Shown: positions 55,937 through 64,000 of the stretch, piece after piece
How positions within the stretch are numbered: position 1 is the stretch's first letter
How the letters are laid out: every line of letters starts with the position of its first letter
From: Nitrosomonadaceae bacterium
GTDB lineage: Bacteria; Pseudomonadota; Gammaproteobacteria; Burkholderiales; Nitrosomonadaceae
Assembly (NCBI GenBank): GCA_002721545.1
Contig: PBKR01000034.1
Span: 22,408-86,407 of the forward strand
Reading direction: 5' to 3'
Length of the DNA: 64,000 nt
Made by a program: the position numbers and the translations under genes
The notes under the pieces: generated by a model
Databases searched by the model: none
Told to the model about the DNA's origin: nothing
The model's input: only the letters and a program-made list of their open reading frames with translations

Positions 55937-56524
55937 ATGCGTAAATCACAAGTGGTTCGTAATACATTGGAAACTAAGATTAGTGTAGATCTTAATCTTG
56001 ATGGTACAGGTAAGGCTACATTGGATACTTGTGTGCCATTCTTAGATCACATGTTAGATCAAATAGCGCGTCATGGAATGATAGATTTAAAAATTATTGC
56101 TAAAGGAGATTTACATATAGACGCACATCACACGGTGGAGGATATAGGTATTACTTTGGGGCAAGCATTCTATAAAGCAGTAGGTGATAAAAAAGGGTTG
56201 CGTCGTTATGGTCATGCATATGTTCCTTTAGATGAGGCTTTATCACGGGTGGTAATAGATTTATCCGGCCGCCCCGGTATGGAGTTTAATATCAAATTTG
56301 TGCGTGCTCGCATAGGTGAATTCGATGTTGATTTGATAAACGAATTTTTTCAGGGTTTTGTTAATCATGCATTGGTGACGTTACATATTGATAATTTGTC
56401 TGGTGATAATGCTCATCATCAGGCAGAGACTGTATTTAAGGCATTTGGTAGAGCATTACGTATTGCATTAGAGCTTGATCCTCGTTCAGTTAATGTAATT
56501 CCATCTACTAAAGGTTCTCTCTAA
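55937..56524 (+). CDS. hisB: Imidazoleglycerol-phosphate dehydratase
   Basis: Manganese enzyme dehydrating imidazoleglycerol phosphate. The 195-residue form is monofunctional (no histidinol-phosphatase half). Metal-binding motifs are [11 protein letters not shown] and [28 protein letters not shown] is typical. Next gene hisH begins 24 bp later. Confidence 0.97.
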   Translation: MRKSQVVRNTLETKISVDLNLDGTGKATLDTCVPFLDHMLDQIARHGMIDLKIIAKGDLHIDAHHTVEDIGITLGQAFYKAVGDKKGLRRYGHAYVPLDEALSRVVIDLSGRPGMEFNIKFVRARIGEFDVDLINEFFQGFVNHALVTLHIDNLSGDNAHHQAETVFKAFGRALRIALELDPRSVNVIPSTKGSL

Positions 56525-56547
56525 ATTTCCTTATTTATTTTTCTGGC

Positions 56548-57198
56548 ATGGCTGATATAGCAATTATTGATTACGGTATGGGCAATCTTCACTCAGTATC
56601 TAAGGCTTTTGAGTGTATTGCACCTGCCACCTCAATTATCGTTACAAGTGATCCGAATGAGGTTCGAAAAGCTGCTCGTGTGGTATTTCCTGGACAAGGG
56701 GCAATGCCAAATTGTATGAGGGAAATGGATGCTCTTGGTTTACGGGAAGCTATTGTTGAATCGGCTGAAAAAAAGCCATTCTTGGGAATTTGTATTGGTT
56801 TACAGATGTTATTTGAGAATAGCGAAGAGGGGAATGTAGAAGGATTAGGGATTTTGCCTGGTTTAGTAAGGCGGTTTCCAGACGCGTCTATGATTGATAC
56901 TGGAGGACAAAAATTGAAAGTCCCACATATGGGATGGAATCAGGTGAACCAACTAGGTGACCATCCAATTTGGGAGGGTATAGCGAAAGACGAGCGTTTT
57001 TATTTTGTTCATAGCTATTTTGTAGATACTATTGATCAGAATCAAGTAGCAGCTAAAAGTGTCTATTCTTTTCCATTTGTTTGTGCAATAGCAAAAGATA
57101 ATATTTTTGCTGTACAGTTTCATCCAGAGAAGAGTGATAAGGCGGGGCTGATATTACTGAAGAATTTTGTACATTGGCAACCAGTTTTTAGTTGCTAG
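56548..57198 (+). CDS. hisH: Imidazole glycerol phosphate synthase, glutaminase subunit
   Basis: Class I amidotransferase feeding ammonia to HisF. Of 216 residues, Cys82 (GICIGLQML) is the nucleophile and FHPEKS has the His and Glu of the triad. GNLHSVSKAF is the family start. Complete; a 66-bp gap to hisA. Confidence 0.97.
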   Translation: MADIAIIDYGMGNLHSVSKAFECIAPATSIIVTSDPNEVRKAARVVFPGQGAMPNCMREMDALGLREAIVESAEKKPFLGICIGLQMLFENSEEGNVEGLGILPGLVRRFPDASMIDTGGQKLKVPHMGWNQVNQLGDHPIWEGIAKDERFYFVHSYFVDTIDQNQVAAKSVYSFPFVCAIAKDNIFAVQFHPEKSDKAGLILLKNFVHWQPVFSC

Positions 57199-57263
57199 GG
57201 AATGCATATAGTTTAGCTAAATTTTGAATTTAATTTCAATACAATTATTACTCATTATTTGAA

Positions 57264-58010
57264 ATGTTAATCATACCTGCCATAGATTTAAAAGATGGAA
57301 ACTGCGTAAGGCTCAAACAGGGTGTAATGGAGAGTGCTACAGTATTTTCTCGGGATCCAGTTGCAATGGCTCAATACTGGCTGGGTCAAGGTGCTCAGCG
57401 TTTACATTTAGTAGACCTTAATGGAGCATTTGCTGGTAAACCTACAAATACAGCTGTGATTCGTGACATTATTGGTGCTATTGATGGAAAAATTCCGATT
57501 CAATTAGGTGGTGGTATTCGAGATCTCGATACAATAAGGAATTACTTAGAAGAGGGTATTTCTTATATTATTATTGGGACGGCAGCTGTTAGCACTCCCA
57601 GTTTCTTACATCAGGCTTGCAATGAATTTCCTGGCCAGATTATGGTTGGCTTAGATGCTAAAAATGGCAAGATTGCAGTAGATGGCTGGTCTAAAATTAC
57701 TGATCATAATGTAATTGATTTGGCTAAAAAATTTGAGGCTTATGGTGTTGTGGCTATTATTTATACTGATATTAGTCGGGATGGTATGTTAAATGGCATT
57801 AATATTAAGGCAACAGTGAAGCTTGCTCGAGAACTTACTATTCCTGTTATTGCCAGTGGAGGAGTAACTAGTCTTGAAGATGTCAGTAAATTATGTGAAG
57901 TAGAAGCTAAAGGTATAATAGGTGTCATTACTGGACGTGCAATTTATGAAGGGACGTTAGACTTTAGAGAATCACAGGTGCTCGCTGATGAGTTTAGTAT
58001 GAAAGCATAA
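57264..58010 (+). CDS. hisA: ProFAR isomerase (1-(5-phosphoribosyl)-5-[(phosphoribosylamino)methylideneamino] imidazole-4-carboxamide isomerase)
   Basis: TIM-barrel Amadori isomerase of 248 residues. Catalytic Asp in IPAIDLKDG and Asp in YTDISRDGM are present, with phosphate loops GGGIRD and ASGGV. Sits between hisH and hisF. Confidence 0.97.
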   Translation: MLIIPAIDLKDGNCVRLKQGVMESATVFSRDPVAMAQYWLGQGAQRLHLVDLNGAFAGKPTNTAVIRDIIGAIDGKIPIQLGGGIRDLDTIRNYLEEGISYIIIGTAAVSTPSFLHQACNEFPGQIMVGLDAKNGKIAVDGWSKITDHNVIDLAKKFEAYGVVAIIYTDISRDGMLNGINIKATVKLARELTIPVIASGGVTSLEDVSKLCEVEAKGIIGVITGRAIYEGTLDFRESQVLADEFSMKA

Positions 58011-58109
58011 AAGAATTATATTTTTTAGGCATTTAGCCATCGAATCTATAAAAATTTTATCTTTTAATGTTTTATATAGTCATTTTTATTGGAAGAAGGG
58101 TTTATCCCT

Positions 58110-58883
58110 ATGGGCCTCGCTAAAAGAATTATTCCTTGCTTAGATGTGACTAATGGGAGAGTAGTCAAAGGTGTGAACTTTATTGAGCTCCAGGATGCAG
58201 GAGATCCGGTAGAAATATCGCGTCGTTATAATGAGGAGGGGGCTGATGAACTCACTTTCCTGGATATTACAGCTAGTTCAGATAATCGTAATCTAATTTT
58301 TAAAATAATTGAAGAAGTTGCATCTCAAGTATTTATCCCGCTGACTGTTGGAGGGGGGATTCGTCATGTTGATGATGTACGTAGGTTGCTAAATTCAGGT
58401 GCTGATAAAGTAAGTATCAATACGTCAGCAGTATTGAATCCTAAATTAGTGTCTGATTCTGCGGAAAAATACGGAGCGCAATGTATTGTAGTAGCTATAG
58501 ATGCTAAACAAGCATGTAATAATACAGAGTCAATGAAATGGGAGGTATTTACCCATGGTGGTCGTAAGTCTACTGGTTTAGATGTTATTAAATGGGCAAA
58601 AAAGATGCAGTTATTTGGTGCAGGTGAGATACTCCTTACTAGTATGGATAGAGATGGAACTCGAGAAGGTTTTAATTTACCATTAACTCGTGCTGTGTCA
58701 GACGCATTAGATATACCAGTTATTGCTAGCGGTGGGGTAGGAGACTTGAATCATTTGGCGGAAGGGGTCCTTAAAGGGCACGCAGATGCAGTATTGGCAG
58801 CAAGTATTTTCCACTATGGTGAGTATACTGTACGCCAAGCTAAGGAATATATGAGGAAACAGGGTATTGAAGTTAGGTTGTAG
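58110..58883 (+). CDS. hisF: Imidazole glycerol phosphate synthase, cyclase subunit
   Basis: TIM-barrel cyclase joining ammonia from HisH to PRFAR, yielding IGP and AICAR. The 257-residue protein begins [21 protein letters not shown]; catalytic Asp in PCLD and LTSMDRDG. The ATG at 58110 (GAAGAAGG 10 nt upstream) is preferred to a TTG 21 bp earlier. ~100-bp gap after hisA. Confidence 0.97.
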   Translation: MGLAKRIIPCLDVTNGRVVKGVNFIELQDAGDPVEISRRYNEEGADELTFLDITASSDNRNLIFKIIEEVASQVFIPLTVGGGIRHVDDVRRLLNSGADKVSINTSAVLNPKLVSDSAEKYGAQCIVVAIDAKQACNNTESMKWEVFTHGGRKSTGLDVIKWAKKMQLFGAGEILLTSMDRDGTREGFNLPLTRAVSDALDIPVIASGGVGDLNHLAEGVLKGHADAVLAASIFHYGEYTVRQAKEYMRKQGIEVRL

Positions 58884-58927
58884 TGGTAGAATGATATTAG
58901 GAAAATCTGAAGCTGGGCTATATAGCT

Positions 58928-59311
58928 ATGTCTGAAAATTGGCTAAATAAAATAAACTGGTCTGAAGGTGGGTTGATTCCAGTCGTAACTCAGGAGGTTT
59001 CCAGCAATGTTGTTTTGATGGTTGCTTGGATGGATCGTGATGCGCTAAAACGCACTTTAGAAACAGGTAAAGCAGTTTACTGGTCTCGTTCACGTAAGAA
59101 GCTTTGGTGCAAAGGCGAGGAATCTGGTCATACGCAGATTGTAAAAGAAATTCATTTGGACTGTGATGCAGATGTTCTACTATTAACTGTGGAACAGGTG
59201 GGTGGGATTGCCTGTCATACAGGTAGACACAGTTGTTTTTTTAATAAACTACTTAAAAATGAAGAGTGGATAATATCAGCTCCAGAAATTAAGAACCCCA
59301 AAGGAATATAA
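58928..59311 (+). CDS. hisI: Phosphoribosyl-AMP cyclohydrolase
   Basis: Opens the purine ring of PR-AMP. 127 residues with [23 protein letters not shown], the metal motif DCDADVLLL and [10 protein letters not shown] zinc ligands. Monofunctional, with hisE as a separate gene 4 bp downstream, as usual in betaproteobacteria. Confidence 0.96.
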   Translation: MSENWLNKINWSEGGLIPVVTQEVSSNVVLMVAWMDRDALKRTLETGKAVYWSRSRKKLWCKGEESGHTQIVKEIHLDCDADVLLLTVEQVGGIACHTGRHSCFFNKLLKNEEWIISAPEIKNPKGI

Positions 59312-59315
59312 AAAA

Positions 59316-59642
59316 ATGAAAGAGTTAAATATTATTAGTCGTTTAGCAAACACTATTGAGAAACGTAAGGCATCTAATTCAGATGGGTCTTATGTTGTGG
59401 AGCTATTGTCCGGAAAACAGGATCAATTACTTAGGAAAATTTCAGAAGAAGCGACCGAGGTTTTGCTGGCTTCTAAGGATGGTGATAAAGCGCATATTAC
59501 GTATGAGATGGCGGACCTTTGGTTCCATTGTTTGGTGCTGTTAGCTAAGCATAACATCAGACCAGAAGATGTATTATCAGAATTAGAACGTCGTGAGGGA
59601 GTGTCAGGAATAGAGGAAAAGGCATCAAGAAAGCCAGGGTAA
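59316..59642 (+). CDS. hisE: Phosphoribosyl-ATP pyrophosphatase
   Basis: All-alpha pyrophosphohydrolase making PR-AMP from PR-ATP. 108 residues with KISEEATEVLLASKDGD and YEMADLWFHCLVLL metal-binding helices. Starts 4 bp after hisI and ends 2 bp before the HIT gene. Confidence 0.96.
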   Translation: MKELNIISRLANTIEKRKASNSDGSYVVELLSGKQDQLLRKISEEATEVLLASKDGDKAHITYEMADLWFHCLVLLAKHNIRPEDVLSELERREGVSGIEEKASRKPG

Positions 59643-59644
59643 AT

Positions 59645-59998
59645 ATGGATAACTGTATTTTTTGTAAAATTATAAAAGGTGAAATACCAAGTAATAAAAT
59701 TTATGAGGATAAAGATATTTTCTCGTTTCATGATATACGCCCGGTAGCACCAGTACACTTTATGTTGATACCAAAATTACACATTGCATCACTGGATAAT
59801 GTTGAAAAGAAGCACCAAGATTTACTTGGTAAAATTATTTTACTAGCTCCTAAATTAGCAAAGGAGCAGGGTTGTACAGATGGCTTTCGAACTATTATCA
59901 ATACGGGTCGAGTAGGTGGGCAGGAGGTATATCATCTACACGCACATATTATTGGTGGTACGGAACGATTGCCAGTTATGGTTCCTAACCCAAGTTAA
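59645..59998 (+). CDS. hinT: HIT-family (HinT-like) nucleotide hydrolase
   Basis: Histidine-triad purine phosphoramidase of 117 residues. HLHAHIIGG carries the HxHxH triad, and CIFCKI at the start is a typical zinc-site remnant. The gene follows hisE in most betaproteobacteria. Cellular substrate unknown. Confidence 0.93.
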   Translation: MDNCIFCKIIKGEIPSNKIYEDKDIFSFHDIRPVAPVHFMLIPKLHIASLDNVEKKHQDLLGKIILLAPKLAKEQGCTDGFRTIINTGRVGGQEVYHLHAHIIGGTERLPVMVPNPS

Positions 59999-60006
59999 AG
60001 GAGTGG

Positions 60007-60231
60007 ATGATGGGTTCATTTAGCATCTGGCACTGGTTAGTTGTCTTAGTAATTGTTGTTATTGTATTCGGTACTAAAAAGCTTCGTAATATTGGAGGAG
60101 ATGTAGGAGGAGCAGTGAAAGAATTTAAGGATGGTATGAAAGATAAGGATGAAGCAGGCTCTTCTTCATTGAAAGTTGGTGGTAAGAATGCCGAGGATGA
60201 GACTAAAGACAAGACACAAACAAAATTATGA
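60007..60231 (+). CDS. tatA: Sec-independent protein translocase TatA
   Basis: Pore-forming Tat subunit: one N-terminal helix ([19 protein letters not shown]), the [23 protein letters not shown] amphipathic helix and a charged tail. 74 residues. Two adjacent ATG codons start it. Followed by tatB and tatC in the his-hinT-tat cluster. Confidence 0.96.
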   Translation: MMGSFSIWHWLVVLVIVVIVFGTKKLRNIGGDVGGAVKEFKDGMKDKDEAGSSSLKVGGKNAEDETKDKTQTKL

Positions 60232-60322
60232 TTAATGACAGTACAAGGGAGAAGTCAGTAAAATCAGTAGCTTCTTTGGAAAAAGATTGTCATTTTATTT
60301 TTTCTTATTAACTTTATAAGTT

Positions 60323-60700
60323 ATGTTTGATATTAGCTTTACTGAAATTATGGTAATTATAGTGATTACCTTAATAGTGGTTGGTCCGGACCGATTACCT
60401 AAGTTAGCACGCACTCTTGGTTATCTTTTGGGACGTTTGCACCAATATATTAGTGGTGTTAAAAATGATATTCAGAGGGAGATGGCAGTAGATGAATTAA
60501 ATAAATTAGATGAATCGGTACAAAAGGAAGTCCATTCACTAGAAAATTCAGTATTAGAAGAGGCAGATGAATTTGAAACTGCAGAAAATTCTCATAAATC
60601 AACTGTTAAAACATCTAAATTGCATACTAAAATTACAAGAGAGGAAGTGCATCTGACAGAATCTATTTCATCTCCACCAAGCAGTGATTCTATTAAATAG
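60323..60700 (+). CDS. tatB: Sec-independent protein translocase TatB
   Basis: Tat receptor component, 125 residues: start MFDISFTEIMVIIVITLIVVGPDRLPKLART with the helix and GP hinge of TatB, then a longer amphipathic helix and an acidic tail. A 90-bp gap to tatA and a 136-bp gap to tatC. Binds twin-arginine signal peptides together with TatC. Confidence 0.96.
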   Translation: MFDISFTEIMVIIVITLIVVGPDRLPKLARTLGYLLGRLHQYISGVKNDIQREMAVDELNKLDESVQKEVHSLENSVLEEADEFETAENSHKSTVKTSKLHTKITREEVHLTESISSPPSSDSIK

Positions 60701-60836
60701 CGGCCTATTAGTCCCCAATTTATTTGTAGCATTAAAGGAGCATTGTGTCGTATAAGGGGGGGCATCAATAGAACTTGATCACCACCTTTTTTTAATTTTA
60801 TTACCTTTGGTCTATGGATCCATTGCGTTCTACAAA

Positions 60837-61598
60837 ATGAGTATTAATAATACATTTGTCTCACATTTAACTGAGCTGCGCATTAGATTAATACGTATAT
60901 TTAGCGTGATGCTAATTGTTTTTATTCCTTGTTCTATTTTTGCAAGGGAGCTATATACTATGTTAGCGCAGCCTCTTCTAGAGAGCCTTCCTTTGGGAGG
61001 ACAGATGATAGCAACTGAGGTTGCGACGCCATTCTTTATACCAATGAAGGTTGCTATGATGGCGTCTTTTCTTATTACATTACCGCATACTCTTTATCAG
61101 ATATGGGCATTTGTTGCACCAGGATTGTATTCAAATGAGAAGCGCTTAGTATTTCCATTGGTGTTCGTTAGTTGTGTCTTATTTTTATGTGGTATGGCCT
61201 TTTCTTTTTTTGGTGCTCTCCCTCTAGTTTTTGAGTTTATAACTCAGTTTGCACCGCAGGGTGTTGCAGTAATGACTGATATTAGTAAATATCTTGATTT
61301 TGTTCTCACTATGTTTATTGCTTTTGGGATTTCTTTTGAGGCTCCAGTATTTGTAGTTATTCTTGTGAGAGTTGGTATAATTTCAGTTGAGACATTAAAA
61401 GAGATACGTAGCTACGTTCTTGTAGGTGCATTTGTAATAAGTGCAGTAATAACTCCACCTGATGTAGTCTCTCAGTTCATATTAGCAGTACCGCTTTATC
61501 TTCTATTTGAAGTCGGGATAGCAGCAGCAGGCTTATTAAAAAAATCTGCGCCTACCCCAGATCGCCAACAATCAGAGAGTAGCGATATAACAAAATAA
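60837..61598 (+). CDS. tatC: Sec-independent protein translocase TatC
   Basis: Six-helix Tat receptor, 253 residues. SHLTELRIRLIRIF, the QIWAFVAPGLYSNEKR loop and SFEAPVFVVILV are signature segments. The ATG at 60837 is used by family N-terminus; it has no good SD, and a TTG 30 bp upstream is an alternative. Rieske and other Tat clients are expected elsewhere. Confidence 0.96.
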   Translation: MSINNTFVSHLTELRIRLIRIFSVMLIVFIPCSIFARELYTMLAQPLLESLPLGGQMIATEVATPFFIPMKVAMMASFLITLPHTLYQIWAFVAPGLYSNEKRLVFPLVFVSCVLFLCGMAFSFFGALPLVFEFITQFAPQGVAVMTDISKYLDFVLTMFIAFGISFEAPVFVVILVRVGIISVETLKEIRSYVLVGAFVISAVITPPDVVSQFILAVPLYLLFEVGIAAAGLLKKSAPTPDRQQSESSDITK

Positions 61599-61675
61599 TC
61601 TTTCAGAATTATAAAAAATAGCGAGATGCATTGGCGGCTATCAGTTTTTGTAACTTCTTTTTAATATCCTGATCT

Positions 61676-62887
61676 CTAATTACGTTGCATCTGTTTTGGT
61701 CGCTTGTCTATACGGATTTTAAAAGGCCTTCTTTCCTGCTTTCGTAGCACCATGAAATTAGCGGTTTGGCCAGGAGATAATGCTGCAATTAGATTAAGCA
61801 TGTCTGATGAGTTGGTGACGGGTTTCCCCTCTACTGAAATTAGTATATCTCCTGATTTTATCCCACTTTTATCAGCAGGCCCATTGGGACGCACACCAGC
61901 AATTATTGCACCTTTAGTATCAGTAAGTTTGAATGATTCTGCTAATTCTTTTGTGAGGTCTTGTACTTCTACCCCGATATAACCCCTAGTTACATTGCCA
62001 GTCTTAATTATTTGCTCCATTATTTTTTTTGCAACAATTGTTGGGATAGATAGCCCTATACCCATTGATCCTCCAGATCTTGAATATATTAATGTATTAA
62101 TCCCAATTAAATTTCCTTTTATATCTACTAATGCGCCACCTGAATTACCTGGGTTGATAGCAGCATCTGTTTGGATAAAATTCTCATAAGTATTAATTCC
62201 TAATGTTCTTCCAAGTGCGCTAATTATCCCCATAGTTACTGTTTGCCCAAGACCGAACGGATTGCCAATAGCAAGAACTATATCTCCAACCTTAGCCTGA
62301 TCTGAGTGGCCAAATGTAATTGATGGTAGTCCTTTCATATCAACTTTTATAACGGCAAGATCGGTCTCAGGGTCTGAACCAATGAACATTGCTTTTGCAT
62401 TTCTTCCATCATTTAGTGCGATTTCTATTTCATCTGCAGCTGCTATTACATGATGATTAGTTAAGATATAGCCTTCTGGACTTATAATTACTCCGGAACC
62501 AAGCCCAGTTTTACGCCTAGTTCTCTCTTCTAGTTGATCTCCAAGACCAAGAAGATCACGAAAATTAGGATTATTAAATAAAGGATGTCTAGATACCTTG
62601 ACTTCTTGGCTAGTAAATACACTCACTACTGATGGCATCACTTTTTTAGTAACACCACTAAAGCTATTGAGGTTTAACATGTTGTTTCTAGCAGAATCTT
62701 TGCTAGTAATAGATTCTTGGTCTGGAATAACTTGTTTTAGTGTTACAACGCTATCGTTTATATAGCTATCGTTGTCATTGTTATGTAGGATCCATGGTAG
62801 TAATTCAGGACGCATGGTAGAAATGACAAATAATATAGCAAGGCATACTGTTGCTGTTTGTGCGAAAATTAACCAGAGTTTATGCAT
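61676..62887 (-). CDS. HtrA-family serine protease (DegS-like, one PDZ)
   Basis: Envelope quality-control protease of 403 residues. An N-terminal hydrophobic segment (residues 4-24) likely anchors it; the trypsin-like domain has His146 (TNHHV), Asp176 (ETDLAVIK) and Ser249 (NPGNSGGAL). One PDZ domain (about 295-385) follows. The single PDZ and anchor fit DegS; an AlgW/MucD-type sigma-E pathway role is inferred. The gene lies opposite to the tat operon in the usual betaproteobacterial place before Nif3. Confidence 0.93.
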   Translation of the reverse strand: MHKLWLIFAQTATVCLAILFVISTMRPELLPWILHNNDNDSYINDSVVTLKQVIPDQESITSKDSARNNMLNLNSFSGVTKKVMPSVVSVFTSQEVKVSRHPLFNNPNFRDLLGLGDQLEERTRRKTGLGSGVIISPEGYILTNHHVIAAADEIEIALNDGRNAKAMFIGSDPETDLAVIKVDMKGLPSITFGHSDQAKVGDIVLAIGNPFGLGQTVTMGIISALGRTLGINTYENFIQTDAAINPGNSGGALVDIKGNLIGINTLIYSRSGGSMGIGLSIPTIVAKKIMEQIIKTGNVTRGYIGVEVQDLTKELAESFKLTDTKGAIIAGVRPNGPADKSGIKSGDILISVEGKPVTNSSDMLNLIAALSPGQTANFMVLRKQERRPFKIRIDKRPKQMQRN

Positions 62888-62954
62888 TTTAGTGTACAGA
62901 AAAATTAATTTATTTAATGTTAATCATTAGGTTTTTATCCGAAGGATTGCAAAG

Positions 62955-63701
62955 ATGCTATTAAAACAGCTTGAATCATATTTGGACACATTGCTAAATA
63001 TCTCACATTTTAGTGATTATTGTCCAAACGGACTACAAGTAGAGGGTCGTAGCGAGATTAAAAAAATTGTCAGCGGTGTTACAGCCTCTCTTGAACTTTT
63101 ACATGCAGCTATTGATGAAAATGCAGATGCAATAGTGGTTCATCATGGGTATTTTTGGCGAGGTGAGGATACACGCTTAGTTGGAATAAGAAAGCGACGT
63201 ATCGAATTATTATTAGCAAATAAAGTTAGTTTATTTGCCTATCATTTGCCCCTGGATGCACATCCTACAATAGGAAATAATGCACAATTGGGTAAGAGGC
63301 TTAGTTTTATTGAGGCTGGACGTTTTGGCGAGCAGAATATTGCAATGTATGGCACTTCTACACAAGAATTAACACTTGGAGAGTTAGGGACGAGTATAGA
63401 GAAAGTATTGCTGCGTAAACCATTGATAATTGGTAATAAAGATATGCGTATACAAGATGTTGCTTGGTGTACTGGAGCCGCTCAAGATTATTTTGATGAT
63501 GCTATTCATTTGGGAGTAGACGCTTATATTACTGGAGAGATATCAGAAAGAATTGTGCATGTTGCCCGTGAATCAAAAGTAGCTTTTATTGCAGCTGGTC
63601 ACCATGCAACAGAGCGTTATGGTGTACAGGAGTTGGGTGAGAGTCTTGCGAAGAAATTTGGTATTAAGCATACGTTTATTGATATTAATAATCCAGTTTA
63701 A
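62955..63701 (+). CDS. Nif3-like dinuclear metal centre protein (YbgI family)
   Basis: A 248-residue protein with the metal-binding segments VVHHGYFW, AYHLPLDAH and AGHHATERYG. The family (Nif3/YbgI/DUF34) forms hexameric rings with two metals; suggested GTP cyclohydrolase I-like roles are not settled. Divergent from the HtrA gene with a 67-bp gap. Confidence 0.93.
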   Translation: MLLKQLESYLDTLLNISHFSDYCPNGLQVEGRSEIKKIVSGVTASLELLHAAIDENADAIVVHHGYFWRGEDTRLVGIRKRRIELLLANKVSLFAYHLPLDAHPTIGNNAQLGKRLSFIEAGRFGEQNIAMYGTSTQELTLGELGTSIEKVLLRKPLIIGNKDMRIQDVAWCTGAAQDYFDDAIHLGVDAYITGEISERIVHVARESKVAFIAAGHHATERYGVQELGESLAKKFGIKHTFIDINNPV

Positions 63702-63866
63702 TTATAAGGCTATTTTATGGTGCAAATTTCTTGACAGGAAGTGTATGTCGGGTTAACCTGCTGGCCTATTAAAGTAGATACTTAGCATGATTCAGGGAAT
63801 CTGCGAACTACGGAATCAAAGAATAATAAAGAAAACAATAGCTTCGGAACACTAGGAGATATAAAA

Positions 63867-64000
63867 ATGGTTGTAAAGCTTTGGTCAAGCATGATTTTGT
63901 TTATTTGCGGTGTAATATTTTCAGCTATAGCACACGCAACTTTTCCAAGTGTTCCAAATGAGCTGTATGAAGCGCTGGGTCTTGATAAATCATCCACCAC
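63867..64000 (+). CDS. Secreted protein of unknown function, N-terminal fragment
   Basis: Cut by the right end of the window. AGGAG (63854-63858) precedes the ATG at proper distance. The first 44 codons encode a signal peptide (LWSSMILFICGVIFSAIAHA) and a mature start TFPSVPNELYEALGLDKSS. I do not recognise it. In relatives a petA/cytochrome bc1 operon often follows the Nif3 gene, but this N-terminus is not a Rieske protein. Confidence 0.6.
   Translation, partial: MVVKLWSSMILFICGVIFSAIAHATFPSVPNELYEALGLDKSST

Overview
The window looks like a chromosomal segment of an AT-rich betaproteobacterium (roughly mid-30s % G+C by eye, not counted). The closest gene orders I recall are from Nitrosomonadales-type genomes: uvrA / yajR-type MFS / ssb; smpB / ratA / rnfH / guaB / guaA; hisC-B-H-A-F-I-E / HIT / tatABC / HtrA / Nif3; and zapA / EVE / TSUP. 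A CbbY-type phosphatase hints at a Calvin-cycle relative, but no RuBisCO gene lies here. I see no tRNA, rRNA, IS element, prophage or CRISPR array. The assignment rests on remembered gene order and protein families, not on a search.

Layout. 1-7.4 kb: a partial CorB-type membrane protein, ypjD-like cytochrome c assembly gene, ffh, DUF192, dut, coaBC, rpmB-rpmG, a fatty acid desaturase and a TesA-like esterase. 7.4-15.6 kb: a LolD/YbbA-type ABC ATPase with its FtsX-type permease, ssb, an MFS exporter and uvrA. 16-25.5 kb: phoB-phoR, cysM, a PolB-like exonuclease, BI-1 protein, nitroreductase, Sel1 lipoprotein, glnA, rhodanese, uppP. 25.5-33.7 kb: thiC under a TPP riboswitch, pcm, tolC, an MsbA-type transporter with a destroyed nucleotide-binding site, zapB-like/zapA, a decayed EVE gene, a TSUP permease. 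33.7-43.3 kb: purC, purEK, cbbY-like, Sua5, nadA, nudB, aspS, DUF502, FmdB. 43.5-48.6 kb: an iron island (hemP, bfd, bfr, DUF2325, TonB-dependent siderophore receptor) with three Fur-box-like sites. 48.6-64 kb: a broken nuclease-like gene beside the 3' end of guaA, then guaA-guaB, rnfH-ratA, smpB, ctaA, the his operon, HIT, tatABC, an HtrA protease, Nif3 and a partial secreted protein.

The most notable signal is in the iron island. Between a Fur-controlled promoter and the GTG start of the siderophore receptor lie two tandem ~79-nt elements (45578-45656 and 45699-45777). They match at 61 of 79 positions by hand alignment, and the substitutions in the first hairpin almost all preserve base pairing, including an A-U to C-G exchange and several G-U pairs valid only on the + strand. 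Three of the four loops carry CUCC, complementary to Shine-Dalgarno sequence. I read this as a candidate structured RNA: either a tandem leader regulator or tandem Fur-controlled small RNAs. I do not recognise it as a known family.

Gene decay recurs. The MsbA-type gene keeps an open frame but has lost the Walker A lysine and glycines, the Q-loop Gln, the signature Gly-Gly and the H-loop His. An EVE-domain gene survives only as a 3' fragment with two stops. A PD-(D/E)XK-like gene has a TGA at codon 8. Together with the AT-rich composition this suggests ongoing gene loss. Most of the remaining genes are intact, in conserved short operons with overlapping or abutting ends.
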